64,000 nucleotides of DNA, from positions 678,434,314 through 678,498,313 of the forward strand of contig NC_057862.1 of assembly GCF_019393635.1 (NCBI RefSeq), given 5' to 3'. Position 1 is the stretch's first letter; each line of letters starts with the position of its first letter. Below, in pieces: positions 44,930 to 55,901 of this stretch. Under the pieces are notes generated by a model. It saw only the letters and a program-made list of their open reading frames with translations. It was not told where the DNA came from and did no database searches. The DNA is from Dromiciops gliroides (Eukaryota; Chordata; Mammalia; Microbiotheria; Microbiotheriidae). The position numbers and the translations under genes were made by a program.

Positions 44930-45125
44930 GGGGGTCCAGTGTCATATAGTGCATAAAGTACTGGATCTGGAGTCCAAAGACTTGGGTTCAAATCTTGCTT
45001 CAAACACTTGTTCCCTGTTTGACTTTGAGAAAGCTGTTCAATTCCTCTGAGCCTCAGCTTCCCCATCTGTAAAATAGTCTAAATGGCTTCTGATGGTCCT
45101 TCTAGGACTAGATTTATGGTTTGAT
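44930..45125 (+). repeat. MIR-like SINE
   Basis: TGCATAAAGTACTGGATCTG and TTGGGTTCAAATCTTGCTTC, with GATGGTCCTTCTAGGACTAG. Confidence 0.75.
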
Positions 45126-45129
45126 GACA

Positions 45130-46085
45130 GCACTGAATGGGGGAACAAGGAAGCAGGGGAAGGATGGACTGTAGGGAGTGGTCTTTTCAAGAGATGGTAG
45201 GACAGGATGGTATCAGGGCCCCTAAGGAAGTATAGATTGGCTTTGACCTCTCCATAGTAATTAGCTAGCATAGGGCAACAAGGAAAGAGAGGGAAACCGG
45301 TGAAAGAGGGAGGGAGGGAACAAAAAGGAAGAAAGGATGGCTTTCAAGAAAACTCAACCACTTTTAAATGTGTATCCATAAGAAGAGTCCAGACAGATCC
45401 AGATTTTATGTATATTGATGGAAGTGACCTTTAAAGAGGTGAGAAGAGTGGGTTCCTTGGTCATTACAGGCTGCAGACCAGCCCTGGAATGTGTAGAAGA
45501 CCCCCACCCAGATCCCTAAAGCCCATGGAGGCCAATCACCAGAGGGAAGGGCCTTGGCATCAAGGACATTCACAATCCATTCCTGTTCATTTGATTTCCC
45601 TATTGTGACCCCCAATTTGAAGGTCTGTTTCCTTCCTGGGGGATCCCCATGCCTTCCTCAGGAATTATGGGTATTAATCATGAAATCATTACTGAGCAAT
45701 TCCAATGTGTCCAGACTCATGCTAGGTTACCTATGAGGCAAGAGGAAAAGGCCCAGTCGGGAGACACAATTCCCAAATGAAAAGTTAAACAATGGAAGGT
45801 AAGATAGGAAAAAGGTCAAATGAGTGGTAGAGCCCCCAAGTGGCTCAAGAATCCTCCCAAGAGGGAGAGATCTGGGGGAATTGGGGGGATCTGAGGAGTA
45901 CCACTGGAGAAGACAGCACCTGAGCTGGGTCCTAAGGTTTGGACAAGGTCAAGAGAGGTGGAAAAGGCCAAAGAGAGCATTCCCCAACAAGTGGGGAAGA
46001 ACAATCTGAGAACGGAGGTAGGGGTGCACAAGGCAAGGGTGCAAGAGAGTCAGAAATCTGGCCCTGGGGGAGAAGAGACTGAATC
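45130..46085. other. Unassigned sequence
   Basis: No family or exon recognised. Confidence 0.4.
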
Positions 46086-46089
46086 CATC

Positions 46090-46800
46090 ACAACAAACAA
46101 TCAATAAGCACATATTAAGGGCACAATACTTGGTGCTGGAGATACAAATACAATGAATGAAACAGTCTCTGGTCAGTGGATCAGGGGAGATGACAAGCAC
46201 AAATATAAACATATACATAATATAAGGAAAACAAATACAAAGTAGTTAAGTATCAGAGCAGCTAGGGAGCACCGTAGTGCATAGAGCACTAGGCCTGGAG
46301 TCAGGAAGATCTGAGTTCAAATCCAGCCTCAGACACTTATTAGCTGTGTGACCCTGAGTAAATCATTTCACCCAATTTGCCTCAGTTCCCTCATCTGTAA
46401 AATGATCTGGAGAAGAAAATGGCAAGCCACTCCAGTCTATTTCCCAAGAAAACCCCAAATGGGGTCACAAAGAGTCAGACACCACTGAAAAATGACTGAA
46501 AAACACGATAGTTAAATAAAATACCTAGGAATTGAGAGGACAGGGTCAGGAAAAGCTTTGTGTAGAAGGTGGTATTGGCCTGAAGGAAGAAGAGAAGGAT
46601 TCTATGATACAGAGGTGAGAAGGAAGAACATTCCAGAATTGGAGGACTGGCAGCCCATGCAAAAGTATTGAGATCAAGCATGGAGTGGTATGTGTGACAA
46701 GTATCAACAATTATGGTTGGATGCCTGAGTGCAGGAAGGTAAGTAATGCCAAAATAGCAAGAAATGTGCCAAATAAAGGTAAAAGCAACAGTGAGCTCCA
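46090..46800 (+). repeat. Ancient unassigned repeat, interrupted by a CORE-SINE
   Basis: AATAAGCACATATTAAGGGC start and, after the SINE, AGGAAGAACATTCCAGAATT and ATGGAGTGGTATGTGTGAC. Confidence 0.6.
46258..46500 (+). mobile_element. CORE-SINE, long marsupial type
   Basis: Head GCAGCTAGGGAGCACCGTAG, CCAAGAAAACCCCAAATGGG, end GACACCACTGAAAAATG. Confidence 0.87.
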
Positions 46801-46859
46801 AAGACTACTTATTACAGAATCAGTCTCATTAGATACTGGTGACTGACTACCCAATAAAG

Positions 46860-47690
46860 TCTCATTAGAGACTAGTCATTAGAGACAGAAGTTATTATAA
46901 GAAAGACCTTACAGAAAAAATAAAGGACTTATAAAAAAGAATATTAGCAGATAACCAAGAAGATGCTACAAAGTGAAAGAATACTAGAGGGTAAAAGACA
47001 AATATTCAAAAGTCATGAGGAAAAGTATGGTAACAACTCTGAATGAAACCTCTAGAAATGGTAATGGGATTACTGTAAGACCACCAGAGTTGTTTTCTAA
47101 AAGTTGAAGAAAGAAATAATGGAAATTAAGAAAAAATGTAGAGCTCTCAAATAAGAAATTATTTTTAAAGCTGCATAAAATAGGTAAGTTTGAAAATATA
47201 ACAACAGATTTTTCATTCCAAAATAATAGATTTTCCAAAAGAGAATATATCAAAAATTCAAAAATTCTGAGGCAGAAGAAAGACTGTCAGAACAAAAGAC
47301 AATATATTTGGGAGAAACCTGAGATAACTACAAGACAATGCAATTGGCACTGAAGATAGAATGCTCAAGATAATTGGTCAATCAATGTTATTCCAGGAAA
47401 ACATGATGAAATAAAAAGCTTAAATACTACACATCAGGAAAACATATAGGAAATTTCCCAGAAGTATTGGAAACAGTGGAAAGAGTACAGCTTGATAGCA
47501 TCCATAGAAAACTGACAAAGAGAAACAGTGCATTTAACGTATCAAGAAATGCCACACTCAAACTAGAAGTTTGACATTAAACAACAAATATTGCAGGTTG
47601 CCAGTAGGGAGCCCTCATATACCAAGGGGAAACAGTCTGGATCATTCAAGATTATTCTTTGGTCATTAGAAATAAAAATATAGCTGCTAT
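46860..47690 (+). mobile_element. A-rich L1-like remnant (uncertain)
   Basis: About 830 bp of A-rich DNA with short patches resembling L1 ORF1-type sequence (ATAACTACAAGACAATGC, GGAAAACATGATGAAATAAA). Family assignment is uncertain and no frame is intact. Confidence 0.35.
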
Positions 47691-47734
47691 TGGATACTGA
47701 TTGATATGATTGATATGGATTGATATTCTCTCCT

Positions 47735-48070
47735 GCCATTGCAGGAGAGAAGATTGGAAAGGCAGTGTGAGGTTTTGAATGCTAGATGAGGAACATGAAT
47801 GTTTTCCTTAAGTCCATAATGGATCAAATGAGTTAACATGTAAAGGACTTTGCAAATCTGAAAGCACTATTGAAATATTTGTTATTGTTGTTATTGTGAG
47901 TCAAGGGAGTGACATGATGAATGCAGTATTTTAGGAAGATTAATGTTGTGGTATTGGGCAGGATGGATCAAAGGGGCAGAATTGGAAGCTAGGTAGGAGG
48001 AGGCTATGGCAGTAATTTGGTCCTGAATGGTGGGAGTCAGACTAGAATCTGGAGCCTAACTCACAACTGA
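47735..48070 (+). repeat. Ancient unassigned repeat, 3' part
   Basis: AGGTTTTGAATGCTAGATG, GGGAGTGACATGATGAATGC and GAGGCTATGGCAGTAATTTG. Confidence 0.55.
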
Positions 48071-48074
48071 GCTC

Positions 48075-48540
48075 TCAGAGGATGAAGTATAAGGTGGGTT
48101 AAAAGGAGAGAAGAGACAGGTCTATGATGATGGTCTTCGAGCATCTGAAGAGTCATCCTGTTGAGCTAAAATGTAGCTCTGTATAAGGCAAGACCAAAGA
48201 AAATGGCTGTCAACTAGAGCAGAAAGGACTGAGGTAAGATAGCAGCAAGGACGTCCCCTTGCACAAGAGGACTGGTAAGGACATGAATGGATGACTATGG
48301 GGAATTATTCAGGGGCTGAGGAAAGTAGGCTCATGCCACCACCAATGGTGTTATTCTTGTAGGTGCTGTGTAAAAAGGAGGCCCACACATGCTGCCAAGG
48401 GAAGGACTGAGACCCTGCGATCCCTTTCCCCAAATGAGATGTATGTGTATGGGGTGAGGTCTGGGATGCCCCTCCACCCCCGCCCAGAACAATCACTTGG
48501 TGAGGACAGCAGCTCCAATGGTTGGCTTCCAATTCCTACC
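48075..48540. other. Unassigned sequence
   Basis: No family or exon recognised. Confidence 0.4.
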
Positions 48541-48780
48541 CCAGGGCCTGTTTAATTAACTGATTGACGAATTAATTAATTATGTGGCTTATGTTCACGG
48601 TGATGACCTCTGTAACTTTGGGTGAGGTTGGGTCATCCCCAGCAAGCCCAGACTCATTGTGGCAAATCCCACCCACTTCTGGGACATGACACACAATCCC
48701 CACGGCTCAGCCCAGATGGCAAGGGAACCACCTTGTTAGAGAGAATTAATTAGTGTGACGAGCATGAGGGAAAAGACAGT
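48540..48780. promoter_or_regulatory. Candidate conserved non-coding element (homeodomain/PBX-like)
   Basis: TTTAATTAACTGATTGAC at 48551-48568 pairs a homeodomain core with a PBX-like TGATTGAC. AATTAATTAATTA follows at 48570-48582 and AATTAATTAG near 48743. No repeat signature. Inferred enhancer; conservation untested. Confidence 0.5.
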
Positions 48781-48784
48781 CCCT

Positions 48785-49165
48785 CCAGATGACTGGCTGG
48801 TAGCTATGGTGCCATGCACCACACACAGTCCTAAGAATACTCCAACGCTCTCAGAGTCAGGCAAGTCTGGGAACCAACTTAACCTGGGGGTTCTCCACAA
48901 ATGACCCCCCCCCCCAAGGACAAGTGATGACCAGTGACAGGGAGCCCCTTGCTCTCCTCTTCCACTGAAGCTGGGACAAAAGGTGAGGGCTCTGAAGAAT
49001 AGCACAAGGAACCTCAGTTAGACTCATAGAAGGACTTCCAGAAAGGGGGGAGGGGAACTGGCAAAGGGATATAAGAACTGTCCCATACCAGCTCATCCTC
49101 AGGAGATGCAGATCATGACCTTATTCTGTAGCAACAGGAGTGCGGGTGGAAGAGATGATGTCGGC
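48785..49165. other. Unique sequence
   Basis: Includes a near-pure C run at 48906-48916. No exon recognised. Confidence 0.4.
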
Positions 49166-49169
49166 TGGG

Positions 49170-49330
49170 TTGGTATTGTGGTCTAGTCCAAGAGTGCATG
49201 ATTTGGTCTTGGAGTTGGCACCTGTGTGACCTTGGGCAAGTCCCCTTCCCAACTTCCTTGGCTGCAAAATCAGGGGACCAGACTAGATGATCTTCTAAGG
49301 CCCCTTTCAGCTCTAAATCCCAAGAGCTTG
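49170..49330 (+). repeat. MIR-like SINE, worn
   Basis: GTGTGACCTTGGGCAAGTCC and TTCTAAGGCCCCTTTCAGC. Confidence 0.65.
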
Positions 49331-49469
49331 GCTTTCAATCACCTGTGCACATTTATATCTACTGAATGTCCACCTGTGAACAAGGGGACTTTTCCTCTAG
49401 CCTCTGCTGTAGACTGTGGGACCTGGGGGAAGGATGAGGGTGTATGGGGCCAAATTTAATACGCGGAGA

Positions 49470-50133
49470 GTTATTTGGGTGGCTCACCATAATATTGGGG
49501 TTCAGAAAATAATGAGGGACCTCTAGGTCCAAAACTTCCTCCTATCTGAACTGCCTTTTTAGTCATTCCTCCCAGGCCAATAAGAAAGGAGCTTAACAGC
49601 CTCTTTTCTACAAACGAATCCGGTTTTATTAATGGGGATAAAATACACAGCAAAGATGAAATTAATAAAGCCAAGGACAAGGGAACAGGGAAAGAGGAGA
49701 ATGGACAATCCCCCTAACTCTAACAAAAGTCTATACAATCCCCAAACTCGCTTCCAGCTCATCTAATTCAAAGAGCTGGGCTCATTTTATTAACTCACCA
49801 CCTGGGGTCCGTAGTTTCAATGGGAGACAGCTGTGCAGCCAAGGCCCACAGGACAAAACTCCCAGGAAAGACCTCTCTCTCATCTGCTCCTTGGGAGCTC
49901 ACCGACCAGAAAAAGGCAGAGCTCCCCTCAGTGAGTATTTACTCTCCCTCCCCCAAAAGGGAGGTCCTTCAAACTGCCTGTGGAGAGCGGTTCCCCTGCT
50001 GACATCAGCAGCATACGGCACTCAGGGCAGGCCAGGTGTGGCCCATATCCAATCATCCCTAGTTAGTTTCCCAAACCAACGAGGTCATTCAGGTGAGACC
50101 CCTAGGCATCTGCCAAATTCCATTATTTTACCA
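49470..50133 (-). mobile_element. LTR-like element, antisense (left end uncertain)
   Basis: On the minus strand it starts TGGTAAAATAATGGAATTTG, near-identical to the start of the 59089-59548 element. It carries a minus-strand AATAAA near 49624. No coding sequence and no confirmed TSD. Confidence 0.45.
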
Positions 50134-50229
50134 GAAGGGAGTGTGGTGGGTGCCTTCTCAGGTTTCTGCAGGAAAGTGTAAAGGAATCCTCCACCTATTC
50201 CCTCCCTGCCTCCAGTAGCTCTTAGGTAT

Positions 50230-51190
50230 GTCCTTGCCCAGTACTGGGAATGGAGAGTCCTTATGAAAGTCATGGCAAAGAAAATGATAAAGGAGAGTTC
50301 TTGGCTCAGAGTAAGAGGATGCTGAACCATCCAGATGACACAAAGTTGGAGGGACAGCTTGTACATGGACAGCAGCATTAGGAATCTCAAAAAAGGATCT
50401 TGATGGGCCAGAGCACTGAGCTAGATCTAAAAAAAGGACATTCACTAGGTATAAATGTGAAGCCTTTCACCTGGGTTCAAAAAAATTAACTTCACAAGTA
50501 CAAGATGGGGGAAGGCAGGGCTAAGAGAGTAGTTTGTCTGAAAATGATCTGGGGGTGTTAGTGGATTGCAAGCTCAATCTAAGTCAAAAAAGGGGGCAGC
50601 TAGGTGGTGCAGTGGATAAAGCACCGGCCCTGGATTCAGGAGGACCCGAGTTCAAATCCGACCTTAGACACTTGATACTTACTAGCTGTGTGACCCTGCA
50701 CAAGTCACTTAACCCTGCAAAGTCATTGCCCCGAAAATAAACAAACAAATAAATAAATGAATGAACAAATAAATAAAGAAAATTTAAAAATAAAGAAAAT
50801 GCAAAGGTCCCATCCCTGCAGTCCAATATTGCATTACCTTTGCTGGCCCATTGTGGACTTAGATAGAGCTTGTAGTCCACCATCCTCTGCCCTGGTTAGA
50901 CCTCATCTAGAGTACTAAGGAAGGACATTGGTGAGTGGGGGAGTAGAAGAAGGCTGGCAGGGTACCGATTTGCCTGGAGTCCATCAGAGAAAAAAACTGG
51001 ATTGGTTTAGACTGGAGAAGACTCAGGGGAGACATGCTAGCTCTCTTCAAGGACTTGAAAGGCTGATGTGTGAAAGAGAGATCAGACTTGTTTTGTTTGG
51101 TCCCATAGGTCATAACTAGGAGGAGTGGTGAGAGTGTAGGTGGGGGAGTTGCAAAGAAGCCAAGTTAGGCTTAATATCCAGGAAAACTTC
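50230..51190 (+). repeat. CR1/L3 LINE fragment, interrupted by a SINE
   Basis: AATGTGAAGCCTTTCACCTG, GATCTGGGGGTGTTAGTGGA, AAGGACTTGAAAGGCTGATG and GGAAAACTTCCTAACAATTG follow CR1/L3 order. Confidence 0.8.
50594..50745 (+). mobile_element. WSINE1-like SINE
   Basis: Full sense copy in the CR1/L3 fragment, followed by an AAATAAAT-rich tail to about 50800. Confidence 0.92.
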
Positions 51191-51199
51191 CTAACAATT

Positions 51200-51440
51200 G
51201 ATGTGGGTGTTCAGTTGTTTTACTCCCGTCTGCCTCTTCATGACCCCATTTGGGGTTTTCTTGCCAAAGACACTGGAATGGTTTGCCATTCCATCTCCAG
51301 CTCATTTTATAGATGAGGAAATTGAGGCAAACAGGGTTAAGTGGCTTGTCCAGTGTCCCACAGCCAGTATCTGAGACCAGATTTGAATTCAGGTCTTCCT
51401 GAATCTAGATCTAGCAGTCTAACGCGCCCCCCCTCCCCCG
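51200..51440 (-). mobile_element. CORE-SINE, long marsupial type, antisense
   Basis: TTCATGACCCCATTTGGGG, CTTGCCAAAGACACTGGAAT and CAGACCAGATTTGAATTCAG. Confidence 0.87.
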
Positions 51441-51629
51441 CCCCCCATCTAGTTGCCTTTTTTAACACTTAAACTTGTCCAAAGGCAGAGAGGCAGGAGG
51501 GGTGGGCTTAAGGAGGGCTGGCCTTAAGCAGAGGCTGGGTGTGTTAGCAAGGATTCTTTCCGCATAGCTGAGGTTCCTTTCAACTGAAATTCTGACTCCA
51601 AACCCTAGACAGGGAGTCAAGAGACATGG

Positions 51630-51890
51630 GACCTAAATCGCTTGATTCTGCTACAGGCTAGTAGTATAACTTTAAACAAATCACTTGAAAATGGGAATAA
51701 ACAGTTCTGTTGTTCCAGCCCCTTTGGAAGAGGGAGGTTGTGGATCCTGTGAGCTGGTAGACAGAGACATTCTCTGGGCCTCTGTTTCCCAATCTGTAAA
51801 ATGAGGGGGTTAGATTAGACCCCCATCTCCCTTAAGGGTGGGGTCAGGAAGAGTCAGCCATGACCGAAACAACTAAACAACAATAACCAC
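51630..51890 (+). repeat. MIR-like SINE and CORE-SINE tail
   Basis: GGGCCTCTGTTTCCCAATCT, then AGGAAGAGTCAGCCATGACC and AACTAAACAACAATAACC. Confidence 0.6.
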
Positions 51891-51894
51891 AGAA

Positions 51895-52660
51895 TCTCCT
51901 GTGTAGCCCAAGGGCCTAATGGTGCCCGCTCGGGGTGAGGCCTTCCTGAGGTTCTCAGCCAAAGGAGTTTTTACTTAATTAGCTAGCAAACATACATCCC
52001 TTCATGAAAGCCTCATTGTAGCGTGGAGGTAACCCTGGGATCTTGAAATCTCTGCCAGCTGAGCATAAGCTCTGGCAGCTTCTCCAACTCTGGAAGAAGC
52101 TTCAAGTATAGTCTGGGAAAAGACCATAATTTTGCTGAAGGGGAAACTGAGGCTCAGGAAAGGGGCTGGCTTAGGTCACACAGCTACGAAACATCCTGGT
52201 TGTCCCCTCTACCAAAGCTGCCTCTCCCCCGATTTGTCACCCGAGGACCAGCCTAGACAAGTTCTGAGGGGCTCCTTGGTGGGTTGGCAGCACCGTAATG
52301 GATATTCCAGCCAATTTATGAAGACCATTCACTGATGCCTTGCAAACTTCACTGGTGGATGGAGCACCCACAGTGAAGAATGCTGGCTCTCTTGTGGTCT
52401 TGAGGTAGCCAGCTTCCATGGAGCAGCCTTGACTACGGCATGCATACCTGCCCACCACCAGCTATCGTGCTGAGCAGGCTTGGATCAAGTAGTCCTTGTA
52501 ATGGATGGTATTGGAATTAATTCTATAACGACATTCATGGCGCACATTCCCAGCATACCCAGGGGTTTCTGATCACGTGTCTGGTTATTGTGACACTTGG
52601 ACTTCCCTGAATAAGACAGCTTCCAGACCAATGACTTCATAATTCTAGGATTTTAATTTG
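51895..52660. other. Unassigned sequence
   Basis: A short MIR-like piece lies at 52138-52190 (AAACTGAGGCTCAGGAAAG). No exon recognised. Confidence 0.4.
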
Positions 52661-52664
52661 ATTT

Positions 52665-52770
52665 AATTCCACAAGACAGATTGTGCCTGGCACTGTCCTA
52701 GGCACTGGGGACACAGATGAAAATATAAGAGCCTCTGCCCTCAAGAAGCTCACACTGTTCACAGGGTTTT
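52665..52770 (+). repeat. Ancient unassigned repeat, 5' piece
   Basis: GCCTGGCACTGTCCTAGGCA then CTCAAGAAGCTCACACTG. Confidence 0.6.
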
Positions 52771-52789
52771 GTGTTTTTTCTTTCTCAAA

Positions 52790-53130
52790 ATTTTCCCCTT
52801 TTGTTCTGATTCTTCTCTTAAACATGACTAATGTGGAAATATGTTTATCATAATTGTACTATATAACCTATATCAGATTTTTTTTTTTGGCGGAGCAATG
52901 AGGGTTAAGTGACTTGCCCAGGGTCACACAGCTAGTAAGTGTCAAGTATCTGAGGCTGGATTTGAACTTAGGTCTCCTGAATCCAGGGTGGATGTTTTAT
53001 CCACTGCGCCACCTAGCTGCCCATAACCTATATCAGATTGCTTGCTATCTTGGGGAGGGGAGAAGGGAAGGGGTAGGGAGGGAGAAAAAATTGGAACTCA
53101 AAATCTTACGAAAATGAATGTTGAAAACAT
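52790..53130 (+). mobile_element. Marsupial L1 3' UTR, split by a SINE
   Basis: TATAACCTATATCAGATTGC, then a G-rich purine tract (GGGGAGGGGAGAAGGGAAGG) and TTGGAACTCAAAATCTTACG. A near-identical layout is at 53633. Confidence 0.75.
52880..53022 (-). mobile_element. WSINE1-like SINE
   Basis: Antisense copy with perfect 17-bp TSD ATAACCTATATCAGATT at 52863-52879 and 53023-53039, inside the L1 3' UTR. Confidence 0.96.
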
Positions 53131-53144
53131 TCATCAAATGAGCA

Positions 53145-53465
53145 GAGACAGTATGATATATGGGAAAGATTCCTAGCTTTAGCATCCTCAAACCTGAGTA
53201 CGAATACTGGTTCTTTCATTTTGCATCCTTGTAACTTTGAGCAAGTCACTTTACCTCTCTATACCTCAATTTCCTTATGTAAACTGAAGTGGTTAGACTA
53301 GATTACCTCTTGTTTTTTGTTTTGTTTTGTTTTTGTTTTTGCAAGGCAATGAGGGTTAAGTGACTTGCCCCCGGGTTTGAACTCAGGTCCTCCTGAATCC
53401 AGGGCCAGTGCTTTATACACTAGATTACCTCTTAAGTCACTTCTGTCCTAAATTGAGGATCCTAT
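53145..53465 (+). repeat. MIR-like SINE, interrupted
   Basis: TTTGAGCAAGTCACTTTACC and, after the SINE at 53312, CTTAAGTCACTTCTGTCC. Confidence 0.65.
53312..53418 (-). mobile_element. WSINE1-like SINE with internal deletion
   Basis: Antisense copy; about 50 bp is missing between GACTTGCCCC and CGGGTTTGAACTC. TSD ACTAGATTACCTCTT at 53297-53311 and 53419-53433 is intact, so both ends are original. Confidence 0.92.
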
Positions 53466-53632
53466 GAATGGAAGCACCCCTGTAAATTAGCATTATGCTG
53501 GATCTAGCTCAACCAACTCAAATTGACAAGTTCTGCAAATCAGGGCTTGATTTATTGTTCATTGATTATCTAGACTTAAGAAAGTGATGGGAAAATGTTA
53601 ATAATGCATATTAAACTTAAAAGTGAGTTAAT

Positions 53633-53800
53633 TTTGTTTTGATTAATGTGGAACATTAATGATTATAATATATAACCTATATCAAATTGCTTGCTGGTCT
53701 TGGGAAGGAGGAGAGAAGGGAGGATGGGAGAAAAATTTGGAACTCAAAAAATATCTTTACATGTAATTGAGAAAAATTAAAATAAAAAATTTTTAAACTG
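53633..53800 (+). mobile_element. Marsupial L1 3' UTR end
   Basis: ATAACCTATATCAAATTGC, a GGAAGGAGGAGAGAAGGGAG tract, CTTTACATGTAATTGAG and an A-rich end. Inserted in the hAT-like MITE. Confidence 0.7.
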
Positions 53801-53810
53801 GGTTAAATAT

Positions 53811-53829
53811 ACTTCCCCCCCCCCCCCCA
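53811..53829. repeat. C homopolymer
   Basis: About 17 consecutive C. Confidence 0.9.
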
Positions 53830-53895
53830 GAGAGCTGGTTGTTAAACATTCACTAGCATGCCTTTGCATAAATCCAGCTTCATGAGATGTTGTGG

Positions 53896-53964
53896 GGTTT
53901 TTGTTTTTTTTTGGTGAGGGGTAATGAGGGTTAAGTGACTTGCCCAGGGTCACACAGCTAGTAA
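53896..53964 (-). mobile_element. 5'-truncated WSINE1-like SINE
   Basis: T-run then TAATGAGGGTTAAGTGACTT to CACAGCTAGTAA; head half absent. Confidence 0.88.
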
Positions 53965-54469
53965 CATGAAATGATTTCTTAAGTACATTTTTTTTAAAAA
54001 AACACCTTTTTTCATGTAACATTTGTGATAATACTACAAATACCTTTAAAACAACTTCAGTTTTATTTATAATTGTGTGCTGATTGATATATATTTTAAT
54101 GCAAATTTAAGATTCTGAATATTAAAATTAAACTTCAAAATATACTCCACAGCTGAATGCCCAGAGTACTTTGTACCTCATCTCCCATTGTACTTTTACC
54201 TTCTACCTTGTATTGTAGGTACTCATATATATGTTATTTCCCCTACTAGACTGCTCTCCATGAGAAAAAGACTCAATCTGGCACATGATGCCAGATTTAC
54301 ATAAGTAAATATTTGTTGAATGAATAAATATTGTTGTGTAAAAAAAAGAAGCGGCTTATACTCTATTGGAATTCTCTTGGTTCAGAACTGAGAAGGTGGA
54401 TCAATGGGGTTGGGGTTGGAAGGAGGGTGGTTCTATAATTTGCGCGTTATCCTTTGTTATAGATTACTG

Positions 54470-54625
54470 TTTTGTTTTGTTTTGTTTTTTGTGGGGCAAT
54501 GAGGGTTAAATGACTTGCCCAGGGTCACACAGCTAGTAATTGTCAAGTGTCTGAGGCCAGATTTGACCGCAGATCCTCCTGAATCCAGGGCCGGTGCTTT
54601 ATCCACTGCACCACCTAGCTGCCAC
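54470..54625 (-). mobile_element. WSINE1-like SINE
   Basis: Full antisense copy with repeated GTTTT tail and TATAGATT on both sides. Confidence 0.92.
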
Positions 54626-54777
54626 TATAGATTCCTATTAATGGAAATTCCATGCCTCTGTACTGGCCAACAACTGTGAATTGGCTCTCACTTTTAAAAA
54701 ATATTTATTTATATACCTACAGTTCCCATCCTATCCCCATCCCTTTTCCCAGAGAGCCATTCCCTTGTACAATAAAA

Positions 54778-54978
54778 CAAAGCTTCTTAAATTGTGAGGT
54801 CATGATCCCATATGGGGTCACATAACTGAATGTGTGGGGGGGGGGGTGTCACAAAAAATTTGGCAGTAAATGTTTGATTTGTATACCTACGTATTTTATA
54901 TACCTATTTACCTAGGGTCATGTAAAAATTTCTTGGGTGAAAAGGGGTTGCAAGTGGAAAAAGTTTAAGAAGCCTTGT
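54778..54978. mobile_element. Foldback MITE-like element
   Basis: Left end AAGCTTCTTAAATTGTGAGG and right end, inverted, AAGGCTTCTTAAACTTTTTC share a terminal inverted core (GCTTCTTAAA). Inside are paired TATGGGGTCA and AAGGGGTTGC motifs. The flanking duplication is unclear. Confidence 0.5.
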
Positions 54979-55019
54979 AATAACTTTTTCAACAAGAAAG
55001 AAAGAAAAAAATTCAGTAA

Positions 55020-55500
55020 AACTAACTCACATCCTGAACAAGCCTGATGCTGTATGTGGTGTTCCAGACCCACAGTCCCTATCTCTGCAAAGGACCAGAG
55101 AGAGGTGTCCTTTCATCACTCTCCTTGGGAGGCAATGTGCACATGTGACAAGGGACCTGCACTGGACACCTGAGACATCAGTTTAACTCTACCCAAAAGT
55201 GCTAATGACATAGAAAAGCAAATGGTGTGTTAGCACTGCTAAATTTCAGCAAACTGGGCGCTGAGGACCCAGACAAAAACCCAACAGCCTCTGCGTCCAA
55301 GATGCTTATATTCTTTTGGAATAGAATGCAATGAGGGTTTGGCGCTTCAGGCCCATCGGAGAGAGGGACCAATCCTCTGCCTAAGTCTCCTTCATCTTCT
55401 TAAGGTCCTCAATCTCTTGGACAGCCTGGTGAAGCCTAGCGACCCCTTCTCAGAAGAATGATTTTTAAATGCATAGCATTATGAAGGAAACCAATTATAT
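55020..55500. other. Unique sequence
   Basis: No family or exon recognised. Confidence 0.4.
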
Positions 55501-55512
55501 TGAAATAATGTT

Positions 55513-55590
55513 TTATATTTATATACATACATATGTATGTGTGTGTATATACACACACACACACACACACATATACATACATACGCATAT
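55513..55590. repeat. (TA)/(CA)n/(ATAC)n microsatellite
   Basis: Mixed ATATAC, GTGTGT and ACACAC runs that can form a foldback, about 350 bp from the SFXN5 penultimate exon donor. Confidence 0.9.
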
Positions 55591-55901
55591 AGTTCTCAGG
55601 CTAAGAGCCTCAGGGAAAGGGGAGTGATCCCCAACTCCCACTTCTAGGAGCTCAATGTAATGAGTTCCAGGCCCTGACTCAGCCGACCCCAGTCTCTAGA
55701 TCTTGAAACACAACAGCTGTTATCAGCATGACATCTTTTCTAGCTCATGGGAGAGCTTCTCCAGGCCCACGCCACGGGAGCAAGATGGGGCACTTGGTAA
55801 CGAGAAGCTAGAGGAATAGCCAGTAACAGAGTTTAAAGGGGCAGGAGGGATGCCTGCCACCCTTGATGTTATTCCCTCTCCCTCCCTTCCCCATTACTGA
55901 C

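Larger units (their letters stand above)
53480..53890. mobile_element. Second copy of the 17440-type hAT-like MITE
   Basis: CAGGGCTTGATTTATTGTTC, GACTTAAGAAAGTGATGGG and, after an L1 insertion, GTTAAACATTCACTAGCATG match the 17440 copy. Confidence 0.55.
4956..55901 (-). other. SFXN5: SFXN5 last intron (~51 kb)
   Basis: This is the interval between the two recognised SFXN5 coding exons. It starts (minus strand) with GTCAGT at the right end and finishes with a T-rich tract and CAG at the left end. I found no other SFXN5 exon inside. It is filled mainly by marsupial SINEs, MIR, L2, CR1/L3 and L1 fossils, with a few SINE-free islands that may be conserved non-coding elements. No internal gene on either strand is supported. 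Confidence 0.85.
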
